DNA of 18,891 nucleotides from Candidatus Omnitrophota bacterium (GTDB taxonomy: Bacteria; Omnitrophota; Gorgyraeia; Duberdicusellales; 4484-171): the NCBI GenBank assembly GCA_016939345.1, contig JAFGHG010000053.1, positions 1 to 18,891 of the forward strand. Direction: 5' to 3'. The position numbers were made by a program, and so were the translations under genes. The notes beneath the pieces were generated by a model. The model did not search any database. It had not been told where the DNA came from and was given only the letters and a program-made list of their open reading frames with translations. Of this stretch, positions 7,560 through 14,500 are shown one piece after another (the first letter of the stretch is position 1; every line of letters begins with the position of its first letter).

Positions 7560-7892
7560 TCAATGCTGGCGGCGGGCAGCAAGGGTAAAGTTAAAAAAAT
7601 ATTTTTGCCAGGATTTATCATCTGATTTAAAGAGGTTTTGCCCGTAAAAATAATCGACAATACTCTCCCGCACACGGGCAAGCTCCTTGAGGCAGCTAAA
7701 TCTGTGCTTTTGCTCCAAAGTAAGGTCTATTAGTTCTAGAGCGCGATTGCAGGCCTGCTTGGAATAATCAGGATTATTTTTCTGCTTCCACTTAATTGCC
7801 CGTTCGACTTCACTGCCGATGTTAGCCATTTGCTCAAAAAAAGAAAAAGTCTGCCAGCGGCCGGAAGCTAAATCTTTATGCTGATAGTTCAT
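7560..7892 (-). CDS. Small helical protein, translationally coupled partner of DUF5674
   Basis: This 110-residue protein is strongly helical and basic, with FFEQMANIGSEVERAIKWKQK, ACNRALELIDLTLEQ and KELARVRESIVDYFYG as its core. I recognise it as a conserved uncharacterised family of candidate phyla and archaea, but it has no named function that I know of. Its ATG overlaps the stop of the DUF5674 gene by four bases (7889-7892, ATGA), so the two are translationally coupled and probably made in fixed ratio. The pattern resembles a HEPN or four-helix bundle in size, but no HEPN RxxxxH motif is seen. The pair could be an undescribed two-protein module. Confidence 0.8.
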   Translation of the reverse strand: MNYQHKDLASGRWQTFSFFEQMANIGSEVERAIKWKQKNNPDYSKQACNRALELIDLTLEQKHRFSCLKELARVRESIVDYFYGQNLFKSDDKSWQKYFFNFTLAARRQH

Positions 7893-8227
7893 CTTCCTAC
7901 TCTTTCCTCTAAAATACTTATGATCTTATCTCTTATTTGTCGGCTATCAACACCCCTGCTAATATTGCCTTGAGAAGGGCGCATGTTGATCATGGAATCA
8001 AACTCAATAAACTCATTCCCCTGCATTTCGGGATAGAGATTAATACCCCAAATATCCTTTTGCTTAGAACCATCATCAAGCAATAAGGCTTCTAAATCGG
8101 AATGAAGCTCAGCATCAACAGCAATAATACCTCTATCTACGTCTACAACAACCTTTACCATATTGCCGAAGGTAAGAGACATCGCTTTAAGCTCATCAAG
8201 AGTTATTGAATCTCTGATTATTTTCAT
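7889..8227 (-). CDS. DUF5674 family protein
   Basis: The 112-residue product matches the DUF5674 family by eye: MKIIRDSITLDELKAMS, VKVVVDVDRGIIAVDAELHS, DDGSKQKDIWGINLYPE, and FIEFDSMINMRPSQGN followed by RGVDSRQIRDKI. The W-G-I-N-L-Y-P and FDSMIN-RPSQ-N-SRG blocks are the most conserved. The family has no known activity. The gene has its own near-consensus promoter inside the 3' end of the metallopeptidase gene and a 10-bp palindrome in the leader, and it overlaps its helical partner by four bases. This layout resembles self-regulated two-gene modules, but toxicity or antitoxin activity is only a hypothesis. Confidence 0.88.
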   Translation of the reverse strand: MKIIRDSITLDELKAMSLTFGNMVKVVVDVDRGIIAVDAELHSDLEALLLDDGSKQKDIWGINLYPEMQGNEFIEFDSMINMRPSQGNISRGVDSRQIRDKIISILEERVGR

Positions 8228-8235
8228 AAATCACA

Positions 8236-8245
8236 CTATTAATAG
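8236..8245. promoter_or_regulatory. Palindrome CTATTAATAG in the DUF5674 leader
   Basis: This perfect 10-bp palindrome lies between the -10 box and the DUF5674 start codon, just past the predicted transcription start. The position suits an autorepressor site. Confidence 0.35.
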
Positions 8246-8261
8246 GCTCATCTTCGGACAG

Positions 8262-8290
8262 ATTATACCTTAAACCTCTGCTCCTGTTAA
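8262..8290 (-). promoter_or_regulatory. Promoter of the DUF5674 pair
   Basis: On the minus strand TTAACA (8285-8290), a 17-base spacer and a perfect TATAAT (8262-8267) form a near-consensus sigma-70 promoter. It overlaps the last codons of the metallopeptidase gene and gives the pair independent expression. Confidence 0.65.
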
Positions 8291-8677
8291 GACCTTTTTG
8301 TAATTTCGATACAACTTTTCCACATTCCTATCGCTTACATGATCATGATGCCTAAAACCTCCTCCAAAGTTGCAGGGAATATGCATCAACTCATGGATAA
8401 TTATCTTGGTTTGTTCTTGCTCGGTAAGCTCATCAAACCTCTCAGAAATGAATTCAATGGCATAATGGGCTGAACAGCCTATGGTCTTTTGCATTATCTT
8501 TGCCAGACCATGGCAGCGGGCCAAAGTGCGTCTTGCAGAAGAACCGCGGCTTCTAAAACACTTAAAATACTGCCGGTTTATATGAGGGAACAATACCCGG
8601 CATATCTTCTCGGCCCTTTCTTGAAGATCTAAAGCAAACTCATATCCAATAACTTTCCTTTTCTTTCTTCTCGGCAT
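8270..8677 (-). CDS. Putative phage-type zinc metallopeptidase
   Basis: The product is 135 residues from the ATG at 8677; a TTG at 8686 would add three residues, and neither has a clear ribosome site. The zincin motif HELMH is at residues 95-99, and the downstream stretch GGGFRHHDHVSD (about 105-116) supplies further metal-ligand candidates. The basic N-terminus MPRRKKRKVIGYEF, the FRSRGSSARRTLARCHGL segment and the HELMHIP core match the small 'putative phage metallopeptidase' family (PF18894 type), also common in archaea and candidate phyla. It lacks a signal peptide and is likely cytoplasmic. It follows the CxxC-x17-CxxC gene by about 20 bases, so the two are probably co-transcribed. The substrate is unknown. 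Confidence 0.85.
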   Translation of the reverse strand: MPRRKKRKVIGYEFALDLQERAEKICRVLFPHINRQYFKCFRSRGSSARRTLARCHGLAKIMQKTIGCSAHYAIEFISERFDELTEQEQTKIIIHELMHIPCNFGGGFRHHDHVSDRNVEKLYRNYKKVLTGAEV

Positions 8678-8698
8678 TTTTATCAATGTTAAAAAAAA

Positions 8699-9223
8699 TT
8701 ATTTTTTTCGGCTGGGTTTATTTTTTCCTGACGGTTTTTTCTTAATAGGTTTAGAACCTTTTAGTGCCTTTGCCTCTTTAGGAACCTGGGTATAAACCGG
8801 AGCTATATTTTTAAAACTCTCATCTGTCCTTGGCTTAAATATACCGTTTTTTTTGCGGGCTCTATAGCACTCTTTGCAGTAAACAGGTCTGTCCGGGCTT
8901 GGCCTAAAGGGGATCTGGCAAGGCGTGCGGCAATCAGCGCAAATAGCATTATACATTGGCCTTGTATCTCTGCGCTGCTCTCTTGGGGGCTCTGCTAAAG
9001 GGTGGCGCAACAAAACCGCAGGCTGAGGTGCAGGCTGAGAACTCACCCGCTTAATAACCATATCTAACTTTGCTTCAAAAGAAGTGAGCTTCTCGACCAA
9101 AGCTGCAAGTAAATTTAAAATATCCTGATTTGCGCTGGCCGATGCCAGAACTGGTTTAGAAGCCTTACTTTTGCTTTTTGAGATTTTTTTCCTTGCCGGT
9201 TTAGTTTTCCTGGTCTTTTTCAT
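8699..9223 (-). CDS. CxxC-x17-CxxC zinc-binding protein with basic tails
   Basis: The 174-residue protein starts with a lysine-rich tail (MKKTRKTKPARKKISKSKSK). A leucine-rich, coiled-coil-like stretch (DILNLLAALVEKLTSFEAKL, about 34-53) follows, then a zinc ribbon and a basic C-terminus ending PSGKNKPSRKK. The ribbon is CADC, exactly 17 residues, then CKEC (C95, C98, C116, C119), the domain described as CxxC-x17-CxxC. Such proteins are thought to bind nucleic acid, but this is unproven. The start overlaps the end of the metallophosphoesterase gene by 23 bases in another frame, so translation is probably coupled. The metallopeptidase gene follows. Confidence 0.85.
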   Translation of the reverse strand: MKKTRKTKPARKKISKSKSKASKPVLASASANQDILNLLAALVEKLTSFEAKLDMVIKRVSSQPAPQPAVLLRHPLAEPPREQRRDTRPMYNAICADCRTPCQIPFRPSPDRPVYCKECYRARKKNGIFKPRTDESFKNIAPVYTQVPKEAKALKGSKPIKKKPSGKNKPSRKK

Positions 9224-11201
9224 ACTTACACCTTTCTTTTCTGATTATATAAGGTTTTAGAAAATTTTCAACTGTTGGCCCTCTCTTAACTAAATCAGCT
9301 ATCTTACCGGCTGTAAGAGAGACAGCCCATATGCCTATTTCATCCATCTCTTCAATAAAAGGCTTTAACCCTAAAATGTCGAATTCATCATGGCTAAAAC
9401 CCATACAGCCTATGTGCAGCTGGACATAGCGGGGAAAACTCAAGACCTCATCTTCACCGGATAAGCGAGTCTTGAGAATATCACCATCAGCATAAATCTG
9501 CACTTGTGACAGCTTACAGCCATCATAAGGCATTGATACGGCAATGTGATGCCATTTTCCGTCATTAAGCTTAACACCCTCTGCAGTAAGAGATTTGTCT
9601 TTTGCTGCCATTACCTGGGGCTCTCCATTGTTTAGATTCAGGTTAAAAAACTTCCTAAGAAAACGCTGGAAGCTGCTTGCAGAATTAATAAGCACCTGGT
9701 TATCTACAGAAGAAGTTTTAAACCACAACGAATATGACAAGGCATGTTTATCGTAATGCGGTCCCAAGGCCCATATTGCCATGCGGCTGCCGGAAATGAA
9801 CCGGCCAGCCTTACCATTAATGCCGTTAACGATTTTAACATCATTATATATTGCATCATACTGCTTACCGAACACCCCAAGATTCTCAAAGGAACGAAAA
9901 CACTTAACACCGCCAATATCTATCTCATATCTTTTTGGATGAGCATTCCGCTTTAAGACAATAAGCTGGCGGTCTTCAAGAGAATAATCTTTTTCAAAAT
10001 TAAAGTAGCAAACTGGTTTCGAGGTATCTATAAAGGCCAACTCTCCTTCATCCATAAATGTAGTCTTTGAACCTGATTTATCGATCACCAGGTGGCCGGA
10101 TACCTCATATTTACCATCAGCCGGCTCCTGGCCTATATGGTTGTAGCAGGTAATACCTATCTTATTATCAAAAACATCGACTGTAAGAAAGTTATCGAAG
10201 TGGTTGCCACGGCTTACTAAATGGACAAGATCAGATTCTGAATCTTTAGTAGCAGTATTAGCATGCACTTCTCCGGCAAAATAAACATCTACTTTATGCT
10301 TTCTAAGTATCTTCCAAAACTCTGAATCAACACCATTATCCATAGACAAGCCGCTGGTCATAACCATACGTACAGGATAAAACACTGGCAGGTGACCCTG
10401 GACAAATACATGCTTAATCAAAGGATCTTTCCCGGCCTCTTCTAAAAGTTTATCTAGCCATTTTAGATGTTTTCCTCTAACGGCTCCGGTAACAGCCTCT
10501 CCACTATCATTAAGCTTTTTATCAGGCCCATCAAATTCAAATACATCTAGAGTTACAAAAAGGGCATTCTTATATTTATAAGCATAGGAAGTATTTTCAT
10601 ATCTGGTCCCTAGAGGCCGGGGATCTGCCAGGCCAACCTTATAATCATATAAAAACTTTCCGTTATCAGGATTAAAATTAAAAGCTTCAGAAAATACCTG
10701 GCGGAATTTCGGCTGAAGATTAGCAACCAGCGAATCTCGAGGCCAGGGATTATCTCCTAATTCGTGGTCTCCGACAGCCATTAGCAGCTTATCGTATCCT
10801 CCTCTTTTAAAAGAATCGATCATGCCTGTATAGCAATAATGTCCGGCCTCTAGAACAGATTGCTCAGGCCTAAGGTTAGGATCGTAATCATTGATGAAGA
10901 GCTCGCTATGCCAAATGCCCCAACAGACATCTCCGGGCAAAAGAATTAATTCGCCTCCATAGTTTTTCTTCAGCATTTTAATATTATTTATATCCTGGCT
11001 GACAGCATCTTGAATTGAATCAGGGCTGTGTCTTAACTGCGTATATTTTTCAGCTGAATGCCAGTCTGCCAAAACAATAAACCTCCAGTGTTCGCTGGCG
11101 TCTATTCCTGCAACTTCGGCGACAAAAGACAGACCAGTTAACGCAATCAATAAAAACACGAAGATAATAGCCGGCATTAATGTCAATCTCTTTATTATCA
11201 T
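9201..11201 (-). CDS. Secreted metallophosphoesterase with a C-terminal LamG-like domain
   Basis: This 666-residue exported enzyme has a signal peptide (about 1-34, with LMPAIIFVFLLIALTGLSF). A calcineurin-like phosphoesterase domain follows with the metal motifs in order: ADWH (D46, H48), PGD (89-91), GDHE (144-147), QGH (268-270) and GEVH (310-313). Residues about 455-640 form a concanavalin/LamG-like domain (LSYSLWFKTSS, DGKWHHIAVSMPYDGCK, VQIYADGDILKT, EIGIWAVSLTAGKIADL) that probably binds a glycan or surface polymer. The likely place is the periplasm or cell surface, with a phosphodiester or phosphomonoester substrate that cannot be named. It is first in the run with the zinc-ribbon and metallopeptidase genes, which are cytoplasmic, so shared function is not obvious. 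Confidence 0.88.
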   Translation of the reverse strand: MIIKRLTLMPAIIFVFLLIALTGLSFVAEVAGIDASEHWRFIVLADWHSAEKYTQLRHSPDSIQDAVSQDINNIKMLKKNYGGELILLPGDVCWGIWHSELFINDYDPNLRPEQSVLEAGHYCYTGMIDSFKRGGYDKLLMAVGDHELGDNPWPRDSLVANLQPKFRQVFSEAFNFNPDNGKFLYDYKVGLADPRPLGTRYENTSYAYKYKNALFVTLDVFEFDGPDKKLNDSGEAVTGAVRGKHLKWLDKLLEEAGKDPLIKHVFVQGHLPVFYPVRMVMTSGLSMDNGVDSEFWKILRKHKVDVYFAGEVHANTATKDSESDLVHLVSRGNHFDNFLTVDVFDNKIGITCYNHIGQEPADGKYEVSGHLVIDKSGSKTTFMDEGELAFIDTSKPVCYFNFEKDYSLEDRQLIVLKRNAHPKRYEIDIGGVKCFRSFENLGVFGKQYDAIYNDVKIVNGINGKAGRFISGSRMAIWALGPHYDKHALSYSLWFKTSSVDNQVLINSASSFQRFLRKFFNLNLNNGEPQVMAAKDKSLTAEGVKLNDGKWHHIAVSMPYDGCKLSQVQIYADGDILKTRLSGEDEVLSFPRYVQLHIGCMGFSHDEFDILGLKPFIEEMDEIGIWAVSLTAGKIADLVKRGPTVENFLKPYIIRKERCKYEKDQEN

Positions 11202-11262
11202 CTTATTAGATCAGGCCAAGGCTCTTTTCAAAAACCAGCTCTAACTAATTCAGTACCAAGAT

Positions 11263-11271
11263 ATTGTATCA
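11263..11271 (-). promoter_or_regulatory. Extended -10 promoter of the phosphoesterase gene
   Basis: The minus strand reads TGATACAAT, an extended -10 (TGnTACAAT), about 60 bases upstream of the ATG at 11201. The -35 (TTTCAG at 17 bases) is poor, as is common for extended -10 promoters. Confidence 0.4.
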
Positions 11272-11294
11272 CGCCAAATCATTATCTGAAAGGT

Positions 11295-11324
11295 TTGAAA
11301 AGTCTCGATTATAAATGTTATAAT
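11295..11324 (+). promoter_or_regulatory. Promoter of the PilZ gene
   Basis: TTGAAA (11295-11300), an 18-base spacer and a perfect TATAAT (11319-11324) lie just before the PilZ gene. GGAG at 11333-11336 is its ribosome site. Confidence 0.65.
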
Positions 11325-11341
11325 TAAAGTGCGGAGAATTT

Positions 11342-11707
11342 ATGGGCTGGGAAAGCGAAGAAAGAAGAGAGTTTGTAAGGGTAAAATACCCCTGCAAGAT
11401 CACGGTCATAGGCCAAAATGGCCAGACAATTTCTGCTCAGACCGAAAACATCAGCGCAGGCGGCATAAGGATTCTTTCTAAAAACCGCCTTATCCCAAAC
11501 TCACACATTGAGCTGCAGATCCACCTAAAAGACTCTAAAACTATATCATGTAAAGGCAGGGTTGTCTGGATGTTTGAACGCACAGATATCCCGGGCCCGG
11601 ATTCTGTTATTTACGATACAGGTATTGAGTTCAAGGGGATAAATGAGCAAGATTTAAAGATGCTAAAAAAGCTTATTGTCGATATAGCTACCGGCAAAAC
11701 TGCATAA
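11342..11707 (+). CDS. PilZ domain protein (c-di-GMP receptor)
   Basis: The 121-residue cytoplasmic protein is a stand-alone PilZ domain. It has the RxxxR switch (R9-E-F-V-R13) and the second ligand motif NxSxxG (N36-I-S38-A-G-G41), followed by beta strands such as IELQIHLKDSKTISCKGRVVW and the end strand YDTGIEFKGI. Both c-di-GMP contact motifs are intact, so ligand binding is expected and output would be to motility, pili or polysaccharide secretion. It has its own promoter and a GGAG ribosome site 5 bases before the ATG. Its last 45 bases overlap the end of the convergent glycosylase gene. Confidence 0.92.
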   Translation: MGWESEERREFVRVKYPCKITVIGQNGQTISAQTENISAGGIRILSKNRLIPNSHIELQIHLKDSKTISCKGRVVWMFERTDIPGPDSVIYDTGIEFKGINEQDLKMLKKLIVDIATGKTA

Positions 11708-12364
11708 GTTGGTCTTTCCTGAATTCTTAATAAAACACTTATCACAATCAGGCTTGCTTTTACATATAAAATGGCAGTGATGGTCTATAAGAGCGTGAAA
11801 CTCATTATAGACATAAACATCCGGAGGGATATTTTCCATGAAATATTTTCTTATTTCTTCATAGCTCTTCATGCCGTTTAGCATGCCGAGCCTGGTTAAA
11901 AATCTTTTTGTATAGGCATCAGAGACAAAAGACAACTTGCCTCCGGCATAAAGCAATATGCTGTCAGCGGTTTCTTTACCGATACCTTTAAGCCTGAGCA
12001 ATTCATCACGTAAATCCTGGGTGTTTTTAAGAAACATTTTATTCAATGAACCGTTATAGTTTTGTAACAGATAAATACAAAAGGCTTTTAATTTCTTTGC
12101 CTTTTGGTTATAAAAGCGCGAGCTCTTGATCTGCCTGGCAATCACATTGTGTCTGGCTGAGATAATTGCCTTTGGGTTAAGCAACCCGGCTTTCTTTAAA
12201 TTATCAATAGCTATTTTTGCGTTGCGCCAGGAAACATTTTGCACAAGAATCGCTCCTGTAATAACCTCGAACCTTGTCCTTGCCGGCCACCATTTACGCG
12301 GGCCGTAGAATTCTAATAGCTCCTGAAATATTTGGTATAAAAGTGTTTTTTTCTTTTTAGTCAT
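11663..12364 (-). CDS. HhH-GPD DNA glycosylase, endonuclease III / MagIII-like
   Basis: The product has 233 residues from the ATG at 12364, which has GAGAGGGG just upstream; an ATG at 12394 would add ten residues. It has the HhH motif LRLKGIGKETADSILLYA (about 123-140) and the catalytic aspartate D149 in FVSDA. It also has a C-terminal cysteine cluster (C197, C201, C207, C210, C221) able to hold a [4Fe-4S] cluster. In E. coli endonuclease III the HhH reads GVGRK with a catalytic lysine; here the aligned position is E131 (GIGKE), as in MagIII-like 3-methyladenine glycosylases. It is therefore probably a monofunctional base-excision glycosylase without lyase activity. The lesion cannot be read from sequence. 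Confidence 0.87.
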   Translation of the reverse strand: MTKKKKTLLYQIFQELLEFYGPRKWWPARTRFEVITGAILVQNVSWRNAKIAIDNLKKAGLLNPKAIISARHNVIARQIKSSRFYNQKAKKLKAFCIYLLQNYNGSLNKMFLKNTQDLRDELLRLKGIGKETADSILLYAGGKLSFVSDAYTKRFLTRLGMLNGMKSYEEIRKYFMENIPPDVYVYNEFHALIDHHCHFICKSKPDCDKCFIKNSGKTNLCSFAGSYIDNKLF

Positions 12365-12434
12365 TAAGCCCCTCTCGGGAATATATTCTATCATAGATCA
12401 GGCACCTAGGCCTGGTTATCAAGGTATATTCTTA

Positions 12435-12519
12435 TAGCAGATATTTTTAAACGCCCTGCGATCTGGCGTAGAAAAACAACTGTTGGAAGAAAGAATAAAT
12501 GCTAGCAGATAGTTTTTAA
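12435..12519. repeat. Pair of imperfect direct repeats
   Basis: TAGCAGATATTTTTAA (12435-12450) recurs as TAGCAGATAGTTTTTAA (12503-12519), 68 bases apart, in the gap between the glycosylase and SemiSWEET genes. The function is unknown and it may be chance in A/T-rich DNA. Confidence 0.35.
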
Positions 12520-12774
12520 CTATTGCCTGTACTTCAGCTTCATCAAAACAATAAGCAAGACCAGTATCAAAGTAGCAATGTTAGCCAATATTATAGGAAG
12601 CTCTTTTATGATTAAACCATAAACCAGCCATAAAAACACGCCCAAAGCAAACAAAACAAAAGTGACTAAAGACAAGTCTTCAACTTTCTTTGTCTTAAAA
12701 ACCTTTAAAACTTGAGGCAGAAAAGAAAGCGTGCACAAAACACCTGCTAATGTCCCTATTAAAAAGCTTATCAT
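12520..12774 (-). CDS. SemiSWEET-type sugar transporter
   Basis: The 84-residue inner-membrane protein has three transmembrane helices, the size of a bacterial SemiSWEET half-transporter, which works as a homodimer and moves sugars down their gradient. The PQ motif (P20-Q21 in SFLPQVLKVFKTKKVEDLS) ends helix 1. Helix 2 carries W49 and helix 3 carries the conserved N65 (ILANIATLILVLL), both typical of the substrate pocket. A GGAG ribosome site lies upstream of the ATG. It seems to be a single-gene unit, and the sugar is not predictable. Confidence 0.9.
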   Translation of the reverse strand: MISFLIGTLAGVLCTLSFLPQVLKVFKTKKVEDLSLVTFVLFALGVFLWLVYGLIIKELPIILANIATLILVLLIVLMKLKYRQ

Positions 12775-12874
12775 TTTTTAGCTCCCTGGTTTATGGCCAA
12801 AGACAACTCTCTTTTTTTTATCCTGCATATTCCGTTTAACTTCTACTGGCTGCCCGGCTGATTATAACCCTAAA

Positions 12875-13738
12875 TTAAATATTTTTCTTAATATTTTCTA
12901 TATACTTTTCCAATGAATGAGGTTCAGCTAAAGAATTAATGTACTCAACTAATCTTCCTGCAATTTTCAACCTTTTTAAAATTTTTATTACTGAAGCTAT
13001 TACAGCTATCCCTATTGACAACCATATCAATTCAGATCTTGGACATTTTTCGCTTTCTTTGGCAATACTTCCGCTCTCGTTAAACAGTATCATTTTCCCT
13101 GAATGGTGATATTGAAAATCGATATTCCATTTTAAAATTCTGCCGATACTAAAAGGTATTATAGCTATCGGGTCTCTAAAGTTAGTGACCCTATACGCTC
13201 CTTTTTTGAACAGCTTTTCAAAATTCATTTTGAATTCGTTATTCCCGACTCTTGGTTTTCCGTATGTATAAATCCCTTTTATATTTTGTTTATTTTCAGA
13301 TGCCAATTTGGCTGCGGCAAGGGTTGCCAATGCTCCGCCCAGACTGTGCCCGGTAAGCCATATACACTGATTGTCATCCTGTAAAGCTTGCAGGGCTTTT
13401 AGCAGGTCTTTCCATATAAATTTTAATGCCCTCAAGAAACCATAATGGACCTTTCCTAATTTACTATTATTCTGAAACACTAATATATCAGCCAGGATAT
13501 CTTCAATCTTTGTTTGCTCTGTTCCTCTAAAGGCTATCAACAACATGTCTGTCCGCTTAGCAACAAAACCTTGAGTTCCTTTTTTGTCAAGTGCACAGAC
13601 ACCTGAAAAACCCCACTCGCCGAGTATTTTCTTATAATTATATTTATCTTCGTATGCAAGCTTTGATGCTTCGGCAAGCGCCAGCGCATTTTGAAAAGAA
13701 AAATCTGTTATCTTTGGGTTAAAATTAAACTCATTCAT
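12875..13738 (-). CDS. Class 3 (fungal-type) lipase
   Basis: The 287-residue alpha/beta hydrolase belongs to the Lipase_3 group. IAFRGTE (68-74) forms the oxyanion region and GHSLGG (130-135) holds nucleophile S132. TNFRDPIAIIP gives D189 and QYHHSG gives H211 or H212, so a full catalytic triad is present. YTYGKPRVGN is the usual strand after the nucleophile elbow. A hydrophobic helix near 244-260 (LIWLSIGIAVIASVIKIL) after the catalytic domain suggests membrane attachment. There is no N-terminal signal peptide, so the domain is probably cytoplasmic. It may act on membrane acylglycerols. Confidence 0.88.
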   Translation of the reverse strand: MNEFNFNPKITDFSFQNALALAEASKLAYEDKYNYKKILGEWGFSGVCALDKKGTQGFVAKRTDMLLIAFRGTEQTKIEDILADILVFQNNSKLGKVHYGFLRALKFIWKDLLKALQALQDDNQCIWLTGHSLGGALATLAAAKLASENKQNIKGIYTYGKPRVGNNEFKMNFEKLFKKGAYRVTNFRDPIAIIPFSIGRILKWNIDFQYHHSGKMILFNESGSIAKESEKCPRSELIWLSIGIAVIASVIKILKRLKIAGRLVEYINSLAEPHSLEKYIENIKKNI

Positions 13739-13895
13739 AAAATTACGGCAATAAAATCGTCATGAATCAGAAAACAAAAAAGACCGGATTATTCAGACAA
13801 GTTGATTTTACACGCTTTCAGGGGGTTTTCAAGAAAGAAACGGGCTTAAACAATAAATAGCATATAGCGGGGCAGGATATCTGGTATTCTCGTTT
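13739..13895. other. Intergenic gap with one weak small ORF
   Basis: Apart from a 32-codon plus-strand frame (13762-13860) with no ribosome site or promoter, nothing recognisable is seen between the lipase gene and the 169-residue orphan. Confidence 0.3.
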
Positions 13896-14405
13896 TTATA
13901 TTTTACGGCTATCATATGCCCAGTGAAGTACAGCCTGGCGGTGCTTTGGGCGACAGGAGATGTCGCCTTTTCTGCAGTGCTTTTTTATCTGGGATATGTG
14001 TCTTTTGATTGCTTTCCATCTCTTGATTTGCCTTTTATCTTCCTCTGGTATCCGCCTGCCCATATAATAGCGGCAATACCATTGGAACCAACCACGGGGA
14101 TCATCTTTATAAATCCAGCCTTTTACCCTCCACAAAGAAAGGGGCTGGCTGGCATTTACACCAAAATAATTCAATTTCGGATCATGCTTTTCAGGGCATA
14201 ATTTTGCTCTTGTAAACCAGCTCTCAGGAAATTCCTTTTGGCAATCTGTCATATACTTTCCGCCGAAAATCCCCAATTCAAGCATCTGCTTAGGAGAGAG
14301 CTCTGGTTTAAACTCAGGGTCAAAATTCTTTCCAATAGGTTCAGTGCATACATACCTATAATTCTTTTGCATTTTATCTTTAACAATTATTCTTCGATTC
14401 TTCAC
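13896..14405 (-). CDS. Conserved protein of unknown function (WFQWYCRYYMGRR family)
   Basis: The 169-residue soluble protein is rich in aromatic and basic residues. Blocks such as YVCTEPIGKNFDPEFKPELS, MLELGIFGGKYMTDC, DPRGWFQWYCRYYMGRR and HWAYDSRKI are very strongly conserved in a family I recall from candidate-phylum bacteria, archaea and some eukaryotes, with no known activity. The start is a GTG at 14405, chosen because homologues keep residues before the internal ATG at 14372; neither start has a clear ribosome site. Several cysteines (C20, C55, C70) and many tryptophans are present, but no metal or nucleotide motif. Confidence 0.8.
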   Translation of the reverse strand: MKNRRIIVKDKMQKNYRYVCTEPIGKNFDPEFKPELSPKQMLELGIFGGKYMTDCQKEFPESWFTRAKLCPEKHDPKLNYFGVNASQPLSLWRVKGWIYKDDPRGWFQWYCRYYMGRRIPEEDKRQIKRWKAIKRHISQIKKHCRKGDISCRPKHRQAVLHWAYDSRKI

Positions 14406-14500
14406 AACTGTTTTGAATAGAACCCACCCCTGCCCAACTCGCTAATCTGCCTGGCGGCAAGGGCTGCAGGATAAAACCTCACAAATACTTCCTAAATAAT

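Noticed and set aside
13762..13860. 32-codon plus-strand ORF upstream of the lipase
   Set aside because: No promoter or ribosome site, and length expected by chance; mentioned only as gap content.
14406..14500. G-rich stretch and small hairpin between the orphan protein and peroxiredoxin genes
   Set aside because: Stem of only 4-5 pairs and no U-run; not a convincing terminator or RNA.
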